A DNA stretch of 64,000 nucleotides from Variovorax dokdonensis. GTDB lineage: Bacteria > Pseudomonadota > Gammaproteobacteria > Burkholderiales > Burkholderiaceae_C. Below are positions 9,313 through 17,597 of the stretch, piece after piece; positions within the stretch are counted from its first letter, which is position 1, and each line of letters starts with the position of its first letter. Where the stretch lies: assembly GCF_030316895.1 (NCBI RefSeq), contig NZ_JASZYV010000002.1, positions 124,001 through 188,000 of the forward strand, read 5' to 3'. The position numbers were made by a program, and so were the translations under genes. The notes under the pieces were generated by a model. It was not told where the DNA came from and ran no database searches. It saw only the letters and a list, made by a program, of their open reading frames with translations.

Positions 9313-11385
9313 ATGTCCAGCCTCGCCAAGCCCGACGACGCATTGCCCAGCCCGCTCTGGCGGCGGGCCGCCGTCGCGTATCGGCGGCTGCGCACGCTGT
9401 GGCAGCGTTGGTTCCTTTGGGCGTTGCTGGCGCTTCTGGTGATGGCGCTGGTCTCGACCGTGGTCTGGCTGGCCGGACGCCATGAAGTGCAGCAGGTGCA
9501 GGAAGCGCTGGAGCGCGATGTCGCCGATGCCGCGGTCGACCTGCGCAACGGCCTGCAGCGCAATGCCCAGAGCCTACGTGCCCTGAACGCCGCCCCCGAC
9601 CCGCAACGCTGGGCCGATGAGGCGCGCGAACTGCTTCGACTGCACCGGGAATGGCTTCGCATCGAATGGCTCAATCCCAACGCCACCGTCCGCGAGGGCG
9701 TAATCACACCGTATCGCGTGCCGGTGCTCGACAACTTCGACCGCCGGCCGGATGAGCTGCGCGACATTCGCCAGCTGTGCCACGGCGCCCGCACCCAGGT
9801 AGCGGCCGCCTACAGCCCCAGCCGATTCACGCTGCTGGCCAATGGCGGCGGGATCGAAGTGATGCAGGTCTGCGTCCCGATGGACGACGGCAGCTATGTA
9901 CTGGCCGCCTATGGCCTGCGCGACCTGCTGAGCGAACTGGTTGCGCCATCGCAGCGACGCGGGCAGGAAGTCTCTCTGGTCGAGCCGGATGGCACGCGCT
10001 TGGCGGTGGTGGGCGCGCCGCGCCGCAGCGGCACGCGCGTTTTCACCGCGCTGCAACCGATCGAGCTGCCAGGTGTTCGGCTGCTGCTGCGCATCGACGG
10101 CTGGCGTGCCGCACCCGACCTGTTCCCCAACGTGCTCACGGGGCTGGTCACCTTCATCTCGATCGCGCTGGTGTCTGTGCTGATCCTGCTGGCGCGCGAC
10201 ACGCGTCGGCGCCAGAAGGCCGAGCGCGACCTGGCCGAATCGCTGGCCTTTCGCAAGGCAATGGAAGACTCCGTCGTCACCGGTTTGCGCGCCCGCGACC
10301 TGCAAGGCCGCATCACCTACGTGAACCCGGCCTTCTGCGAGATGGTGGGCTTCTCGGCCGAAGAATTGATGGGCCAGCACGGGCAACTGCCCTACTGGCC
10401 CACTGAACTGGCCCACGAGTACGAGCAGCGACAAGCGGTGCGCCTGGCCGGGACGGCGCCGCCGCGCGAAGGCTTCGAATCGGTCTTCATGCGCAAGGAC
10501 GGCAGGCGCTTTCCCGTGCTGATCTTCGAGGCGCCCCTCATCAATGCCCAGCAGGTGCAGACCGGCTGGATGAGTGCCTTTGTGGACCTGAGCGAGCAGC
10601 GGCGTGTGGAGGAGCTTTCTCGCGCGTCGCAGGAGCGCCTGCAGGCCAGCGCTCGCCTGGCCACCGTGGGCGAGATGGCGTCGTTGCTCAGCCACGAACT
10701 CACGCAACCGCTGGCCGCGATCTCCAGCTATGCCACCGGCTCGCTCAATCTGCTCGAACCCGCCGCCCAGAGCGCCTCGGATGACTTGCGCATGGCGCTC
10801 ACCCGCATCGCGGACCAGGCAACACGGGCCGGCCGCGTGATCCGCAGCGTGCATGACTTCGTGCGCCGTCGCGAGCGTGCCCGAGAAGCCACTCGGCCGG
10901 GCAGCCTCGTCGATGCCGTCCTGCCGCTGGTGCAGTTGCAGGCCAGAAAGCTGGGCGTGCGCATCGAACTGAACATCGCCAAGGCGCTGCCGGCGGTGAT
11001 GTGCGACCGGACGTTGGTAGAGCAAGTGCTGCTCAACCTCGCGCGCAATGGCATGCAGGCCATGGATTCGCCACAGATCGTACGGCGAGAGCTTCGCCTG
11101 GGCGCATTGCTCGCACAGGCGAGCCGTTCGAGCAGCGGCGAAGGCCGACGCTGGGTCGAGTTCATGGTGGCGGACATCGGCGTGGGCATCGACGAAGACG
11201 TGGCGCAGCGCCTGTTCACCCCCTTCTTCACCACCCGGGGCGACGGCATGGGCCTCGGCCTGAGCCTGTGCCGCACGGTGGTCGAGCAGCATGGCGGCGC
11301 GCTCACCTACGAGCCCAACCTGCCCTGCGGCACCATCTTCAGATTCACCCTTCCTGCGGCCGACGGGTCGCCATCCAACGACTGA
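9313..11385 (+). CDS. PAS-domain sensor histidine kinase (DctS/FixL type)
   Basis: Membrane sensor kinase of 690 residues. Order: membrane segment 1 (about 33-54), periplasmic sensing loop (about 55-270), membrane segment 2 (about 273-294), a PAS domain (about 313-426), HisKA with the phospho-acceptor His461 in LLSHELTQPLAA, then a HATPase with N box (NLARNGMQAM) and G boxes (DIGVGID, GMGLGLS). The H-box sequence and the FixJ-type partner resemble C4-dicarboxylate DctS/DctR and FixL/FixJ pairs. No dicarboxylate transporter is adjacent, so the signal is unknown. The stop is 2 bp before the response-regulator ATG. GGAG lies upstream of the chosen ATG at a rather long distance. Confidence 0.88.
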   Translation: MSSLAKPDDALPSPLWRRAAVAYRRLRTLWQRWFLWALLALLVMALVSTVVWLAGRHEVQQVQEALERDVADAAVDLRNGLQRNAQSLRALNAAPDPQRWADEARELLRLHREWLRIEWLNPNATVREGVITPYRVPVLDNFDRRPDELRDIRQLCHGARTQVAAAYSPSRFTLLANGGGIEVMQVCVPMDDGSYVLAAYGLRDLLSELVAPSQRRGQEVSLVEPDGTRLAVVGAPRRSGTRVFTALQPIELPGVRLLLRIDGWRAAPDLFPNVLTGLVTFISIALVSVLILLARDTRRRQKAERDLAESLAFRKAMEDSVVTGLRARDLQGRITYVNPAFCEMVGFSAEELMGQHGQLPYWPTELAHEYEQRQAVRLAGTAPPREGFESVFMRKDGRRFPVLIFEAPLINAQQVQTGWMSAFVDLSEQRRVEELSRASQERLQASARLATVGEMASLLSHELTQPLAAISSYATGSLNLLEPAAQSASDDLRMALTRIADQATRAGRVIRSVHDFVRRRERAREATRPGSLVDAVLPLVQLQARKLGVRIELNIAKALPAVMCDRTLVEQVLLNLARNGMQAMDSPQIVRRELRLGALLAQASRSSSGEGRRWVEFMVADIGVGIDEDVAQRLFTPFFTTRGDGMGLGLSLCRTVVEQHGGALTYEPNLPCGTIFRFTLPAADGSPSND

Positions 11386-11387
11386 CC

Positions 11388-12023
11388 ATGCAACCCCTGA
11401 TCGATGGCCTGATCTTCATCGTCGACGACGATGCCAGCGTGCGCGAGGCCCTGGCCTGGCTGCTGCGCTCGCGTCGTCTTCACAGCGAACACTTTGCCGG
11501 GGCCGACGATTTCGAGGCGCGTCTTGCGGCCGAAGCCGAACCCGCCGCGCCCAGGCAGCCGCGCTGTCTGCTGCTGGATGTGCGCATGCCCGGCACCAGC
11601 GGGCTGGAGCTGTTCGATCGCCTTCGCGCCCGTGGATGGCTCGATGCCATGCCGGTGATCTTCCTGACCGGCCACGCCGACGTCCCGACCGCGGTCGACA
11701 TGGTCAAGCAAGGCGCCTTCGATTTCTGCGAGAAGCCCTTTTCGGACAACGCGCTGGTCGACCGCATCGAGCATGCGCTGGCCGTTTCGGCACGCGTCAT
11801 CGACGATCAGAGCCAGCGACGTGTCATTGCGGCGCGCATGGCAGAGCTGACCGAACGCGAACACAAGGTCGCTCGCCTCGTCATCGAAGGCCTGCCCAAC
11901 AAGCTGATCGCCGATCAGCTCTCGATCAGCGTGCGCACGGTGGAAGTCCACCGCGCGCGCGTGTTCGAGAAGATGGAAGTCAAGTCGGCCGTCGAACTGG
12001 CCAACCTGCTTCGAGGGCTCTAG
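11388..12023 (+). CDS. FixJ/DctR-type response regulator
   Basis: Two-domain transcription factor of 211 residues. The receiver domain (about 5-130) has the acidic pocket IVDDDAS, phospho-acceptor Asp64 in LLLDVRMPG, the Thr in FLTGHAD and the Lys in CEKPF. The C-terminal LuxR/GerE helix-turn-helix (about 145-205) reads LTEREHKVARLVIEG...VRTVEVHRARVFEKM. It begins 2 bp after the kinase stop, so the two form a coupled pair. No obvious target operon lies beside it: the next gene converges after 9 bp. Confidence 0.92.
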   Translation: MQPLIDGLIFIVDDDASVREALAWLLRSRRLHSEHFAGADDFEARLAAEAEPAAPRQPRCLLLDVRMPGTSGLELFDRLRARGWLDAMPVIFLTGHADVPTAVDMVKQGAFDFCEKPFSDNALVDRIEHALAVSARVIDDQSQRRVIAARMAELTEREHKVARLVIEGLPNKLIADQLSISVRTVEVHRARVFEKMEVKSAVELANLLRGL

Positions 12024-12032
12024 AGAACGCGG

Positions 12033-12695
12033 TCAGCCCTTGGCTGCCGGAGAACGCTCGCCGGTATAGATCTCGACGCGGCGGTTCTGCGCACGACCTG
12101 CAGGGGTGCTGTTGTCGGCCACCGGCTCGCGTGAGCCGCGGCCGTCGATGCGGATCGCCGCGGCGGGCACACCGCGCGACACCAGGTAGTCGCGCGTTGC
12201 GGCCGCACGCTGGATCGACAGCGGATCGTTGATCGCATCGGTGCCGGTGTTGTCCGTATGGCCGACGATGCGGACTTCGGCGTTCGGGTTGTTGCGCAGA
12301 CCTGCGGCGAACTGGTCCAGGATGGGCGCGAAGTTCGACTTGATGTCGGCCCGGCCGGTGTCGAAGGACACGTCGCTCGGAATGTTCAGCTTGAGTTCGT
12401 TGTTGGGCGTCTGGGTGACGGCCACGCCGGTTCCCTGTGTCGCCTGCTCCATCTGTCGCTTCTGGTTTTCCATGCGCTGCGACCACAGGTAGCCGCCCGC
12501 TGCACCTGCCACCGCGCCAATGGCTGCACCCGCACCGATGGCGCCGCGGTCACCGCCGGTCAGAGAGCCGATCGCCGCGCCAGCCAGCGCGCCCGCGCCA
12601 GCACCGATGCCCGTGGTCTTCTGCGTATCGCTCATGTTGGCGCAGCCAGTGAGCAGGATGCCGCTGGACACGACGGACAGTACGAACTTCTTCAT
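12033..12695 (-). CDS. OmpA-family peptidoglycan-binding lipoprotein with glycine zipper
   Basis: Lipoprotein of 220 residues resembling YiaD. The signal peptide ends in ILLTGC (Cys18). Residues about 28-75 form a Gly/Ala-rich glycine-zipper segment (GIGAGAGALAGAAIG and following) that could insert in the membrane. The OmpA C-terminal domain (about 105-212) carries the peptidoglycan-binding signature (VGHTDNTGTDAIND...SIQRAAATRDYL and NRRVEIY). A strong ribosome site (AGGAAGGA) precedes the ATG, ruling out the longer open frame upstream. It probably tethers the outer membrane to the wall. Confidence 0.9.
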   Translation of the reverse strand: MKKFVLSVVSSGILLTGCANMSDTQKTTGIGAGAGALAGAAIGSLTGGDRGAIGAGAAIGAVAGAAGGYLWSQRMENQKRQMEQATQGTGVAVTQTPNNELKLNIPSDVSFDTGRADIKSNFAPILDQFAAGLRNNPNAEVRIVGHTDNTGTDAINDPLSIQRAAATRDYLVSRGVPAAAIRIDGRGSREPVADNSTPAGRAQNRRVEIYTGERSPAAKG

Positions 12696-12769
12696 GGAGT
12701 TTCCTTCCTGGGATCGAATTGGGCTGGCCATTATGGGGAGGTGATGCGGGGCACTTGTGTCAGCCAAAG

Positions 12770-12907
12770 TCAACGATTGGCGCCGCCTTCGTTGTCGTCC
12801 GCCTCGTCGTCGGCCTCGCCGTTCTTGCGGCCCGAGAACATGGTCCACCACACGATCAGTACGAGCACGAGAAGCGCGGCCAGCGCTTCCAGCAAAATCA
12901 GACCCAT
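12770..12907 (-). CDS. Small single-pass membrane protein, 45 residues
   Basis: A 45-residue protein with one hydrophobic segment (residues 3-23, GLILLEALAALLVLVLIVWW), a short basic stretch (SGRKNG) and a strongly acidic tail (EADDEADDNEGG). This layout is typical of small inner-membrane proteins. AAGGAG lies 10 bp before the ATG at 12905-12907, which supports translation. Its start codon shares bases with that of divergent mltA (CATG), so its ribosome site lies inside the mltA coding sequence. I recognise no family. It lies 74 bp upstream of the OmpA-like gene on the same strand. Confidence 0.6.
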   Translation of the reverse strand: MGLILLEALAALLVLVLIVWWTMFSGRKNGEADDEADDNEGGANR

Positions 12908-14039
12908 GAAAAAAGGACTCCTTGCGCTTTGGGTGAGCGTGATCCTAGCAACCCTTCTGGTGGGTTGCGGCACGGTTTCGCCCACAGCTCCTCCTGCCCC
13001 GGCCCCAAGCCGCCCTGAAGCCCCGATGCCGCCGCTCGGGGGCTCGCTCGCCCATCCGAAGAGTCGATGGGTGCCCGTCGACTGGAGCGAACTGCCGGGC
13101 CTGGCCGAAGACCCGACGAGCGAGGCGTGGACTGCCCTGATCTCCAACTGCACGCGTCCCAATGCAGCCTTCGCGCCCTTGTGCGGCGAAGTGCGTCAGA
13201 TGTTGCTGGGCGACGAGTCGCAGCAGCGCGCCTGGCTCATGCAGCGTCTGCAGCCCTATCGCGTGGAGGCGCTCAACGGCCAGGCCGCCGGCAAGCTCAC
13301 GAGCTACTACGAGCCCATCTACGACGCATCGCGGCGGCCCGACACGGTGCATACCGTGCCGATCTACGCGCCACCGGTCGGCTTGTCGGCGGGCCGGCCC
13401 TGGTTCACCCGGCAGCAGATCGACACGCTGGCGCAGGCGCAGTCCGCGTTGCGCGGCCGCGAGATCGCTTGGATGCGCGATCCGATCGATGCGCTCATGC
13501 TGCACATCCAGGGCTCGGGCCGCCTGCGCATCACGGAGCCTGACGGCACGGTGCGCCTGGTGCGCATGGCTTTCGCAGGCACCAACGAACAGCCCTATCG
13601 AAGCGTCAACCAGTGGTTGCTGAGCCAGGGCGTCACGCGCATCACGCCGTGGCCCGATGCCACCAAGGACTGGGTGGCCGCGAATCCGCAGCGCCTGCCT
13701 CAGTTGCTGTGGAGCAATCCGCGCTACGTGTTCTTCCGCGAGGAGCCGATGAGCGAAGTGGACGCGGCCTTCGGCCCGCGCGGTGCGCAAGGCGTGCCGC
13801 TCACGGCCGGCCGATCCATCGCGGTGGATCGCGACAGCATTCCCTATGGCACGCCTGTGTGGCTGGCCTCGTCCGGCCCGACGGTGCAACTGCGCAAGCT
13901 CGTGGTGGCGCAGGACACCGGCAGCGCCATCACGGGCGCGGTGCGGGCCGACTACTTTGCGGGCACCGGGCCGGAGGCAGGCAAGCTCGCCGCCGCAGTC
14001 GACCAGCCGCTGCGGCTGTGGGTGCTTTGGCCCAAGTGA
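12906..14039 (+). CDS. mltA: Membrane-bound lytic murein transglycosylase A
   Basis: Outer-membrane lipoprotein (377 residues) that cleaves peptidoglycan glycan strands to 1,6-anhydro-muropeptides during wall turnover. The N-terminal signal ends in TLLVGC (Cys21). The MltA insert domain (YYEPIYDASRRPD...MLHIQGSGRLRI) occupies the middle. The C-terminal 3D/RlpA-like barrel holds AQDTGSAITGAVRADYFAG with the catalytic Asp region. The ATG is fixed by the signal peptide, although no clear ribosome site precedes it and its first bases overlap the divergent small gene. Confidence 0.93.
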   Translation: MKKGLLALWVSVILATLLVGCGTVSPTAPPAPAPSRPEAPMPPLGGSLAHPKSRWVPVDWSELPGLAEDPTSEAWTALISNCTRPNAAFAPLCGEVRQMLLGDESQQRAWLMQRLQPYRVEALNGQAAGKLTSYYEPIYDASRRPDTVHTVPIYAPPVGLSAGRPWFTRQQIDTLAQAQSALRGREIAWMRDPIDALMLHIQGSGRLRITEPDGTVRLVRMAFAGTNEQPYRSVNQWLLSQGVTRITPWPDATKDWVAANPQRLPQLLWSNPRYVFFREEPMSEVDAAFGPRGAQGVPLTAGRSIAVDRDSIPYGTPVWLASSGPTVQLRKLVVAQDTGSAITGAVRADYFAGTGPEAGKLAAAVDQPLRLWVLWPK

Positions 14040-14075
14040 GTTGAATGCGCCCGCGATGCGGTCGGCACGTTGTGT

Positions 14076-14126
14076 CTTTCATCCAACGAGTCACGAGACT
14101 GTCATGCGCATTCATCGATACGTCAC
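14076..14126 (+). promoter_or_regulatory. Putative Pho-box array upstream of phoX
   Basis: Five TCA-centred half-sites recur at intervals of 12, 11, 10 and 11 bp: CTTTCAT at 14076, GAGTCAC at 14088, CTGTCAT at 14099, CATTCAT at 14109 and ACGTCAC at 14120. PhoB binds direct repeats of CTGTCAT with an 11-bp period, and one repeat here is a perfect match. The array lies about 120 bp before the PhoX-type phosphatase start. Only one unit is perfect and the period is not exact, so this is inference. Confidence 0.5.
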
Positions 14127-14242
14127 GTGCATTTCCTAAGGTTCCCGCATGGCCCGCCGCTCGGCTGTGGCCAGCGCTAGTGCCGCGTGGCCGCAATTGC
14201 GGCGCGCGCACGATCACCCCACGATCCTTGGAAATATCCGAC

Positions 14243-16255
14243 ATGACCGACACCGTCGTCACCTATCGCGCCTCGCGTCGCCAGGCGCTCAAGCTGTTTG
14301 CCGCACCTCTGCTGCCGCTGGGCGGCGCAGCCCTGCTGACCGCATGCGGTGGCAGCAACGACCCCTCGCCGGCACCGGCGCCCGCTCCAGCACCGGCACC
14401 GACCCCGGCACCCGCCGCCGCACCCAACTATGTGTCCACCACGTTCTCGAACATGGCGGCTCCGACGTTGGACAATGCCGCCGCGATGGCGACCACCACG
14501 GTCGGTTCGATCATGACGGTGGCCTTCGACGACAACAGCAAGAAGGACTACGCGCTGGCCTACAAGCCCTTCTTCATCACCGGCGACATGGTGCCTAACG
14601 GCAGCGGCGGCCAGGTGCTGGCGGGCGGCTACTTCGACATCAACAACCAGCCGATCATGGACAACTCGGTGCCCGGCAAGGAGCGCCAGTTCTTCTCCGA
14701 TTGCCCAGACGGCACCTCGCTGCTCGCGCTGGACAACCCCACCGTTGCCGGCATCAAGGGCAAGGCGGTGTTTGCCGTGGTGCAGTTCGAATACACCTCG
14801 ACGGACCAGGCCCTGAACGACATGTACGGCAAGCTGCCGTCGCCCATTGCCGTGCTCACGCTGGACCAGGACCAGACCACCGGCAAGCTGGAGCTGGTCA
14901 AGTACCACAACGTCGACATGTCGAGCGCGCACGGCCTGTGGATTACCTGCGGCGCCAGCCTGTCGCCGTGGAACACGCACCTGTCGAGCGAGGAATACGA
15001 GCCCGATGCTTTCACCGCCGCGGCCAGCGCGCAGTTCAAGGCTTTCAGCAAGAACGTGTTCGGCAGCGAGACTGCCGCCAAGCCTTATCTCTATGGCCAC
15101 TTGCCCGAGATCACCGTCAATCCGGATGGCACTGGCAAGGTGACCAAGCACTACTGCCTGGGTCGCATCTCGCACGAGCTGGTTCAGGTCATGCCCGACA
15201 ACCGCACCGTGCTGATGGGTGACGACGCCACCAACGGAGGCCTGTTCGTCTTCATCGCCGACAAGGAAAAGGACCTTTCCGCCGGCACCTTGTATGCGGC
15301 CAAGTACCAGCCCGGCCTGTCGATCGATCCGTCCGCCGCGCCTGCCGCCATCGACTGGATCAATCTCGGCCACGCCACCAGCGCCGAGATCGAGGCATTG
15401 GCCAACACCACGTTGGCGACGGACATCTTCGATCTGTCGACCACCGACCCGATGGATGCGAGCTACACCCTGATCTACTACGGTGGCGCGAAGAACTGGA
15501 TCAAGCTCAAGCCCGGCATGGAGAAGGCCGCGGCCTTCCTGGAAACGCACCGCTACGCCGCTCTGGTGGGCGCCAGCATGGCGTTCACCAAGATGGAAGG
15601 CACGACCGTCAACATCGCCGACAAGATGGCCTATTCGGCCCTGGCCAATATCCAGGATTCGATGATCACCAACGGCAAGGGCTGGACTGCCGGCAACAAC
15701 ATCGGCTTTGCCAAGACGCTCAAGGCCGGCGGCGTGCTCGGCCACCGTCTCTCGGGTGGGCTCAAGGACACGGGCAGCGCGGCCATCGACAGCGAATGGA
15801 TGCCCGCTTCCAGCCACATGGTCATCGTGGGCGAGGACATCACTGCCGATGCCAACGGCAACACCGCCGCGGTCGACAAGATCGCCAGCCCCGACAACCT
15901 GAAGTTCTCCGAGAAGATGCGCACGCTGTTCATCGGCGAGGACAGCGGCAACCACGTCAACAACTATCTGTGGGCCTACAACGTCGACACCAAGACGCTC
16001 TCGCGCATCATGTCGACGCCCGCCGGCGCTGAATCGACGGGCTTGCATGCCGTCGACGAGATCAATGGCTGGACCTACATCATGAGCAACTTCCAGCACC
16101 CGGGCGACTTCATCGGCACGACCGCCGCGAACGTGAAGACCACGCTCGATCCGCTGATCCGCGCCAACTACAAGGACCGCTTCGGCGCTGCCGTGGGCTA
16201 CCTCACCGCGGACCCGATGCAGCCTTCGCTGGTGGGCAAGGCCGCGACGGCCTGA
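14243..16255 (+). CDS. phoX: PhoX-family phosphatase (DUF839), Tat-exported lipoprotein
   Basis: Extracytoplasmic alkaline phosphatase family protein (670 residues). PhoX enzymes use Ca and Fe and release phosphate from organic esters. The N-terminus has a twin-arginine motif (SRRQALKLF, Arg12-Arg13), a hydrophobic stretch and a lipobox-like LLTAC (Cys35), so it is probably a Tat-dependent lipoprotein. A Pro-Ala linker (about 43-61) follows. The catalytic body (about 70-660) has the DUF839 features LPEITVNPDGTG, GRISHELVQVMPDN and GDDATNGGLFVFIADK. The ATG at 14243 sits just before the Tat signal; the ribosome site is weak. The upstream Pho-box-like array fits control by phosphate starvation. 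Confidence 0.85.
   Translation: MTDTVVTYRASRRQALKLFAAPLLPLGGAALLTACGGSNDPSPAPAPAPAPAPTPAPAAAPNYVSTTFSNMAAPTLDNAAAMATTTVGSIMTVAFDDNSKKDYALAYKPFFITGDMVPNGSGGQVLAGGYFDINNQPIMDNSVPGKERQFFSDCPDGTSLLALDNPTVAGIKGKAVFAVVQFEYTSTDQALNDMYGKLPSPIAVLTLDQDQTTGKLELVKYHNVDMSSAHGLWITCGASLSPWNTHLSSEEYEPDAFTAAASAQFKAFSKNVFGSETAAKPYLYGHLPEITVNPDGTGKVTKHYCLGRISHELVQVMPDNRTVLMGDDATNGGLFVFIADKEKDLSAGTLYAAKYQPGLSIDPSAAPAAIDWINLGHATSAEIEALANTTLATDIFDLSTTDPMDASYTLIYYGGAKNWIKLKPGMEKAAAFLETHRYAALVGASMAFTKMEGTTVNIADKMAYSALANIQDSMITNGKGWTAGNNIGFAKTLKAGGVLGHRLSGGLKDTGSAAIDSEWMPASSHMVIVGEDITADANGNTAAVDKIASPDNLKFSEKMRTLFIGEDSGNHVNNYLWAYNVDTKTLSRIMSTPAGAESTGLHAVDEINGWTYIMSNFQHPGDFIGTTAANVKTTLDPLIRANYKDRFGAAVGYLTADPMQPSLVGKAATA
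14369..14425 (+). repeat. Pro-Ala coding repeat in PhoX linker
   Basis: A 57-bp low-complexity run of CCx-GCx codon pairs encodes the flexible linker between the lipidated Cys35 and the folded domain of PhoX. Codons are mixed, so it is a diverged coding repeat rather than a pure satellite. Confidence 0.75.
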
Positions 16256-16307
16256 GCCGGGAAAAAAAGCGGCGGCGCGGCGGCGCGGCCGCGCATCGTC
16301 GATCGAC

Positions 16308-16733
16308 TCAATGTCGAGCTGGATCGATGTTGCGCGCCGTGCCCAGCAGCGTGGCGCACAGCGTTTCTCCGCCGTTGCCGTCGACCGCATAGACCTCCGC
16401 CGCGCAGATCGTCAGCAGCCGGCTCGCGTCCACCACCCGGCCGCGCGCCCGCAGGTGCGATCCACGGGCCGGCGCCACCAGCTTGAGCGTTCCGTCGATG
16501 GTGGCGTTGATCCAGCCTTCGGGCAACACGGTGCCGGCGGCCGACACCGCGGCGAAGTCGGCGATCGCGAACACGGCGGTGGCTTGCAATTGGCCAGGCC
16601 GGAAACAGAAGGCGTCGAGCACCGGCATCTGGATCTCCGAGCGCCCGGCTTCCAACTCACGAAAGTCCAACTGCAGCGTGCGGGCCATTGGCATGGCGAG
16701 CACCGCGTCGCGGACCTGCTGCGCATTGCTCAT
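16308..16733 (-). CDS. PaaI/YiiD-type hotdog-fold thioesterase
   Basis: A 141-residue single hotdog domain. The core (LQATAVFAIADFAAVSAAGTVLP) and the later beta strands (TLKLVAPARGSHLRARGRVVDASRLL, GGETLCATLLGTARN) match the YiiD_C/DUF4442-like acyl-CoA thioesterase group more than classical PaaI. The substrate is unknown. AAGGAG lies 7 bp before the ATG. It converges on phoX, and no fatty-acid or phenylacetate gene is near. Confidence 0.75.
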   Translation of the reverse strand: MSNAQQVRDAVLAMPMARTLQLDFRELEAGRSEIQMPVLDAFCFRPGQLQATAVFAIADFAAVSAAGTVLPEGWINATIDGTLKLVAPARGSHLRARGRVVDASRLLTICAAEVYAVDGNGGETLCATLLGTARNIDPARH

Positions 16734-16794
16734 CTCTGACTCCTTGGGTCGATGAGCCGCAAGCGTCTCTCCAACGAGGCGCGCCGTGCTATCA

Positions 16795-16830
16795 CCTGCG
16801 AGACGAGGCGGCCGTGTTTTGTCTCGCAGG
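16795..16830. repeat. Perfect 10-bp inverted repeat between thioesterase and PTS IIA
   Basis: CCTGCGAGAC at 16795-16804 and its exact complement GTCTCGCAGG at 16821-16830 are separated by 16 bp. The repeat lies in the largest intergenic gap of the window (16734-16996), upstream of the divergent thioesterase and PTS IIA genes. It could be an operator or a stem-loop; there is no T-tract on the plus strand after it. The rest of the gap holds no open frame with a ribosome site that I trust. Confidence 0.5.
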
Positions 16831-16996
16831 CGTCAGCGGCGGCCAGTCGGATCGCAGTTCAGAAGGAGCTGACCCACACCTGACCCGCTTGCGCTGTCGT
16901 TACGGAACTTTGACGGCAGCCCTCCATTTCTTGATGCCGTCTTGTCGCGTCAACGCGCACCATTGGTAGCTCCCCGTGAACGCAGGAGACTTTCCG

Positions 16997-17518
16997 ATGA
17001 GTCATGACCCAGAACGCCTCGCCAACTGGATCCAGCCCCAGCAAATACTGGTCGACGTGGACGCGCAGGATGTAGAGCAAGCCTTGACGATCGCTGCAGC
17101 GGCTATTTCGAGTGCTCACGTCATCGATGCCGCGCCGATCTTTCGTGCTCTCTGGCGACGTGAGCAGATCGGATCGACCGCGATCGGCCACAACTTGGCG
17201 ATTCCGCATGCGCGCAGTGACGCAATCGCGTCACCGCTGACAGTCTTCATGCGAACGAGGTCGCCCGTGCAGGTGAGCGACGGCGAACCGATCTCGCAGT
17301 TTCTGGTGATCCTTGTTCCGAAGGCGGGGCGCCAGGAGGATCACCTTCAGCTGCTGGCTCTCGCCGCGACGTTGTTCGAAGGCCGTGAGTCGCGCGATCA
17401 GATCTCTCGCGCGGCCGACGCTGCTGAGATCGCAAAGGCCTTCCAGAACGCTTTGAAGCGCGTTGCGCGCAACGCCGCCTCCCAGCGCGTCCGACCCGCA
17501 TTCTTTACGCGTTCTTGA
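16997..17518 (+). CDS. Orphan PTS EIIA (fructose/mannitol/Ntr type 2)
   Basis: A 173-residue phosphocarrier domain. His71 in GHNLAIPHARSDAI is the phosphorylated residue of the PTS_EIIA_2 family. The domain runs from about residue 8 to 150. The tail (KRVARNAASQRVRPAFFTRS) is basic and of unknown purpose. AGGAG lies 9 bp before the ATG, favouring it over the GTG at 16976. No EI, HPr, IIB/IIC or sugar operon is adjacent, so it is more likely a regulatory IIA (PtsN-like) than part of a sugar uptake system. The rpoN/hpf context of true ptsN is absent. Confidence 0.82.
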   Translation: MSHDPERLANWIQPQQILVDVDAQDVEQALTIAAAAISSAHVIDAAPIFRALWRREQIGSTAIGHNLAIPHARSDAIASPLTVFMRTRSPVQVSDGEPISQFLVILVPKAGRQEDHLQLLALAATLFEGRESRDQISRAADAAEIAKAFQNALKRVARNAASQRVRPAFFTRS

Positions 17519-17597
17519 TATTTGAAGCGCCAGTATTTACGACGCCTTTTCGACGGTCGAACTAGTCTTGCTGCCTTCTGCAACTTCGCAATCGCGC

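Noticed and set aside
14369..14425. Tandem repeat candidate
   Set aside because: It is a coding Pro-Ala linker with mixed codons, not a separate repeat locus or CRISPR unit.
14177..16390. Minus-strand open frame (737 codons) across phoX
   Set aside because: Antisense of the clear Tat-exported phosphatase; no ribosome site and no motifs.
16976..16999. Upstream GTG (16976) as the PTS IIA start
   Set aside because: The ATG at 16997 has AGGAG at good spacing; the GTG has none.
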